Assembly (NCBI GenBank): GCA_030038715.1
Contig: JASHSO010000393.1
Coordinates: 1-5,691 of the forward strand
Source: Streptosporangiaceae bacterium
Lineage (GTDB): Bacteria > Actinomycetota > Actinomycetes > Streptosporangiales > Streptosporangiaceae
Reading direction: 5' to 3'
Length of the DNA: 5,691 nucleotides
A program made the position numbers and the translations under genes. Below the pieces are notes generated by a model. It searched no databases. It saw only the letters and a program-made list of their open reading frames with translations, and had not been told where the DNA came from. Below, one piece after another: positions 4,639 to 5,691 of the stretch; within the stretch, counting starts at the first letter, position 1; the number at the start of each line of letters is the position of its first letter.

Positions 4639-5691
4639 CTGCTCGCCCCCGCTGTCAGCCCGGTCGGCTCGCGACCGTCGCCGTCGTCGCCGTCGCGGTC
4701 GGCACTGTCAGCGCTCATCAGCTCGCGGTAGCGCTGGTCGGTCGCCAGCAACTCGCGGTGCGTGCCGATGGCCGCGATGCCGCCGTCAGCCAGCAGCGCG
4801 ACCCGGTCGGCGAGCAGCACGGTGGACGGACGGTGCGCCACGACCAGGGCGGTCGAGGTGGTCAGCACGTCAGCAAGGGCGGCGGTCACCTTGGCCTCGG
4901 TGTGTACGTCGAGCGCCGAGAGCGGATCGTCGAGCAGCAGCACCTGGGGCCTGGCCAGGATGGCACGAGCCAGCGCGACCCGTTGCCGCTGGCCGCCCGA
5001 CAGCGCCATGCCCTGCTCGCCGATGCGGGTATCCAGGCCCCAGGGCAGGTCAGCCACGAACTCGGCCTGTGCCGCGTCAAGTGCCGCCAGGATTTCTGCT
5101 TCCGACGCACCCTGGACTCCGAAGCTCACGTTCTCACGCACACTGGCCGAGAACAGGGTCGGGTCCTCGAACGCGCACGCCACTCTGGTGCGCAGTTCCG
5201 GCAGCGGCAGGCTCCTGATGTCCGCGCCGTCCAGCGTGATCGCTCCGCTGGTGACGTCGGCGAGCCTCGGGACCAGGTGCAGCAGCGTCGTCTTGCCCGA
5301 CCCGGTCGCGCCGACTAGGGCGACGGTCTCGCCCGGCTGGAGGTCCAGGCTTACCGCGCGCAGCACCGGAGCGGGTGCTTGGGGGTAACGGAAACCGACT
5401 TGATCGAAGACCAGGTGCCCGGCCCCCCGTGCGGTCGGCGTGACCAGAGCTGGCCGAGCGGGCCGCGCGTGCTGCAGGACAGCCTTGCCGCCGGCCAGGC
5501 CGGGCCGCTGCGGGCCGACCGCTGCGGGCGGGTCGGCGATGGTCGGCGGCGTGTCGAAGATCTCGTAGATTCGCTGGGCCGCGGTGGCGGCCTCCTGGCC
5601 GGTGGCGATGATGAACCCCATCGCTTCGATCGGCCACACCAGCAGCAAGGTGAGCGTGACGAAGGCGACCAGCCCGCCCAGGCTGAGTTCG
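4635..5691 (-). CDS. ABC exporter subunit with degenerate ATPase site (N-terminal part outside window)
   Basis: This is the C-terminal ~351 residues of the partner half-transporter; full-length members have about 570-650. The frame is open to the right edge. The residues there (ELSLGGLVAFVTLTLLLVWP) are the last membrane helix of an exporter domain, so the TTG at 5648 is internal and not a start. Seen in the ATPase domain: Walker A GATGSGKT (5289-5312); AFEDPTLFS, with Glu (5166-5168) where the Q-loop Gln normally stands; canonical LSGGQ; Walker B VLLLD followed by Asp (4926-4928) instead of the catalytic Glu; D-loop SALD; and His in AHRPSTV. This is the pattern of the degenerate member of a heterodimer. 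The linker between the membrane and ATPase domains looks about 20 residues longer than usual, rich in Ala/Pro/Arg (around 5435-5520). The protein ends in an acidic Asp/Gly tail. It is transcribed first and is coupled to the 609-residue subunit. Confidence 0.93.
   Translation of the reverse strand, partial: ELSLGGLVAFVTLTLLLVWPIEAMGFIIATGQEAATAAQRIYEIFDTPPTIADPPAAVGPQRPGLAGGKAVLQHARPARPALVTPTARGAGHLVFDQVGFRYPQAPAPVLRAVSLDLQPGETVALVGATGSGKTTLLHLVPRLADVTSGAITLDGADIRSLPLPELRTRVACAFEDPTLFSASVRENVSFGVQGASEAEILAALDAAQAEFVADLPWGLDTRIGEQGMALSGGQRQRVALARAILARPQVLLLDDPLSALDVHTEAKVTAALADVLTTSTALVVAHRPSTVLLADRVALLADGGIAAIGTHRELLATDQRYRELMSADSADRDGDDGDGREPTGLTAGASR
4672..4702. repeat. Low-complexity CCGTCG-type repeat in coding sequence
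   Basis: Several near-copies of CGTCGC occur in a row and encode the Asp/Gly/Arg-rich tail (DRDGDDGDGRE) of the upstream exporter subunit. The unit length is a multiple of three, so copy-number change would keep the frame. It is likely a flexible cytoplasmic tail rather than a regulatory element. Confidence 0.5.

Noticed and set aside
4343..5388. Plus-strand open frames of 291, 232 and 208 residues
   Set aside because: They are antisense to the two exporter genes, and their Arg/Ser-rich content follows from the GC-rich complement.
5646..5648. TTG as the start of the upstream exporter subunit
   Set aside because: The frame continues to the right edge and encodes the expected last membrane helix, so the start lies outside the window.
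1..5691. CRISPR array, insertion sequence, tRNA or toxin-antitoxin system
   Set aside because: I see no regularly spaced repeats, transposase motifs, terminal inverted repeats or cloverleaf-like sequence. The two small genes lie 161 bases apart and do not look like a known toxin-antitoxin pair.

Overview
The window looks like chromosomal DNA from a high-GC actinobacterium, most likely Streptomyces or a related order. This rests on the GC-rich third codon positions in every gene, a UvrA that reads like the actinobacterial form, a small DUF5999-type protein known mainly from streptomycetes and relatives, and two genes whose -10-like hexamers sit right at the start codon, as in leaderless actinobacterial transcripts. 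The species cannot be named from this sequence.

The left part (1-1862, + strand) holds the 3' end of uvrA, the damage-recognition ATPase of nucleotide excision repair, cut by the left edge. A 126-base gap with a strong GC-rich hairpin follows. Then comes a small serine alpha/beta hydrolase that probably starts at the GTG at 1266, directly behind a TACCCT -10-like box.

The middle part (1863-2808) carries two small minus-strand genes. The DUF5999-type gene (1884-2132) is convergent with the hydrolase, with only 21 bases between the stop codons. Upstream of it is a relatively AT-rich spacer (2133-2293) containing a CRP-like palindrome. The second gene (2294-2719) encodes a helical protein of 141 residues that I do not recognise. 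An 89-base gap with two GC-rich hairpins separates it from the next gene.

The right part (2809-5691, minus strand) is a two-gene operon for a heterodimeric ABC exporter of the fused membrane-ATPase type. The first gene in transcription order (4635-5691) is cut by the right edge. It overlaps the second (2809-4638) by four bases (ATGA), so the two are probably translationally coupled. The motif differences between the two ATPase domains predict one degenerate and one catalytic ATP site.

The exporter subunits clearly work together. I see no evidence that uvrA, the hydrolase, the two small genes and the exporter form one pathway. There is no mobile element, CRISPR array, tRNA or rRNA in the window, and no convincing new multi-gene system. 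The least explained parts are the two small minus-strand genes and the regulatory spacer between them.
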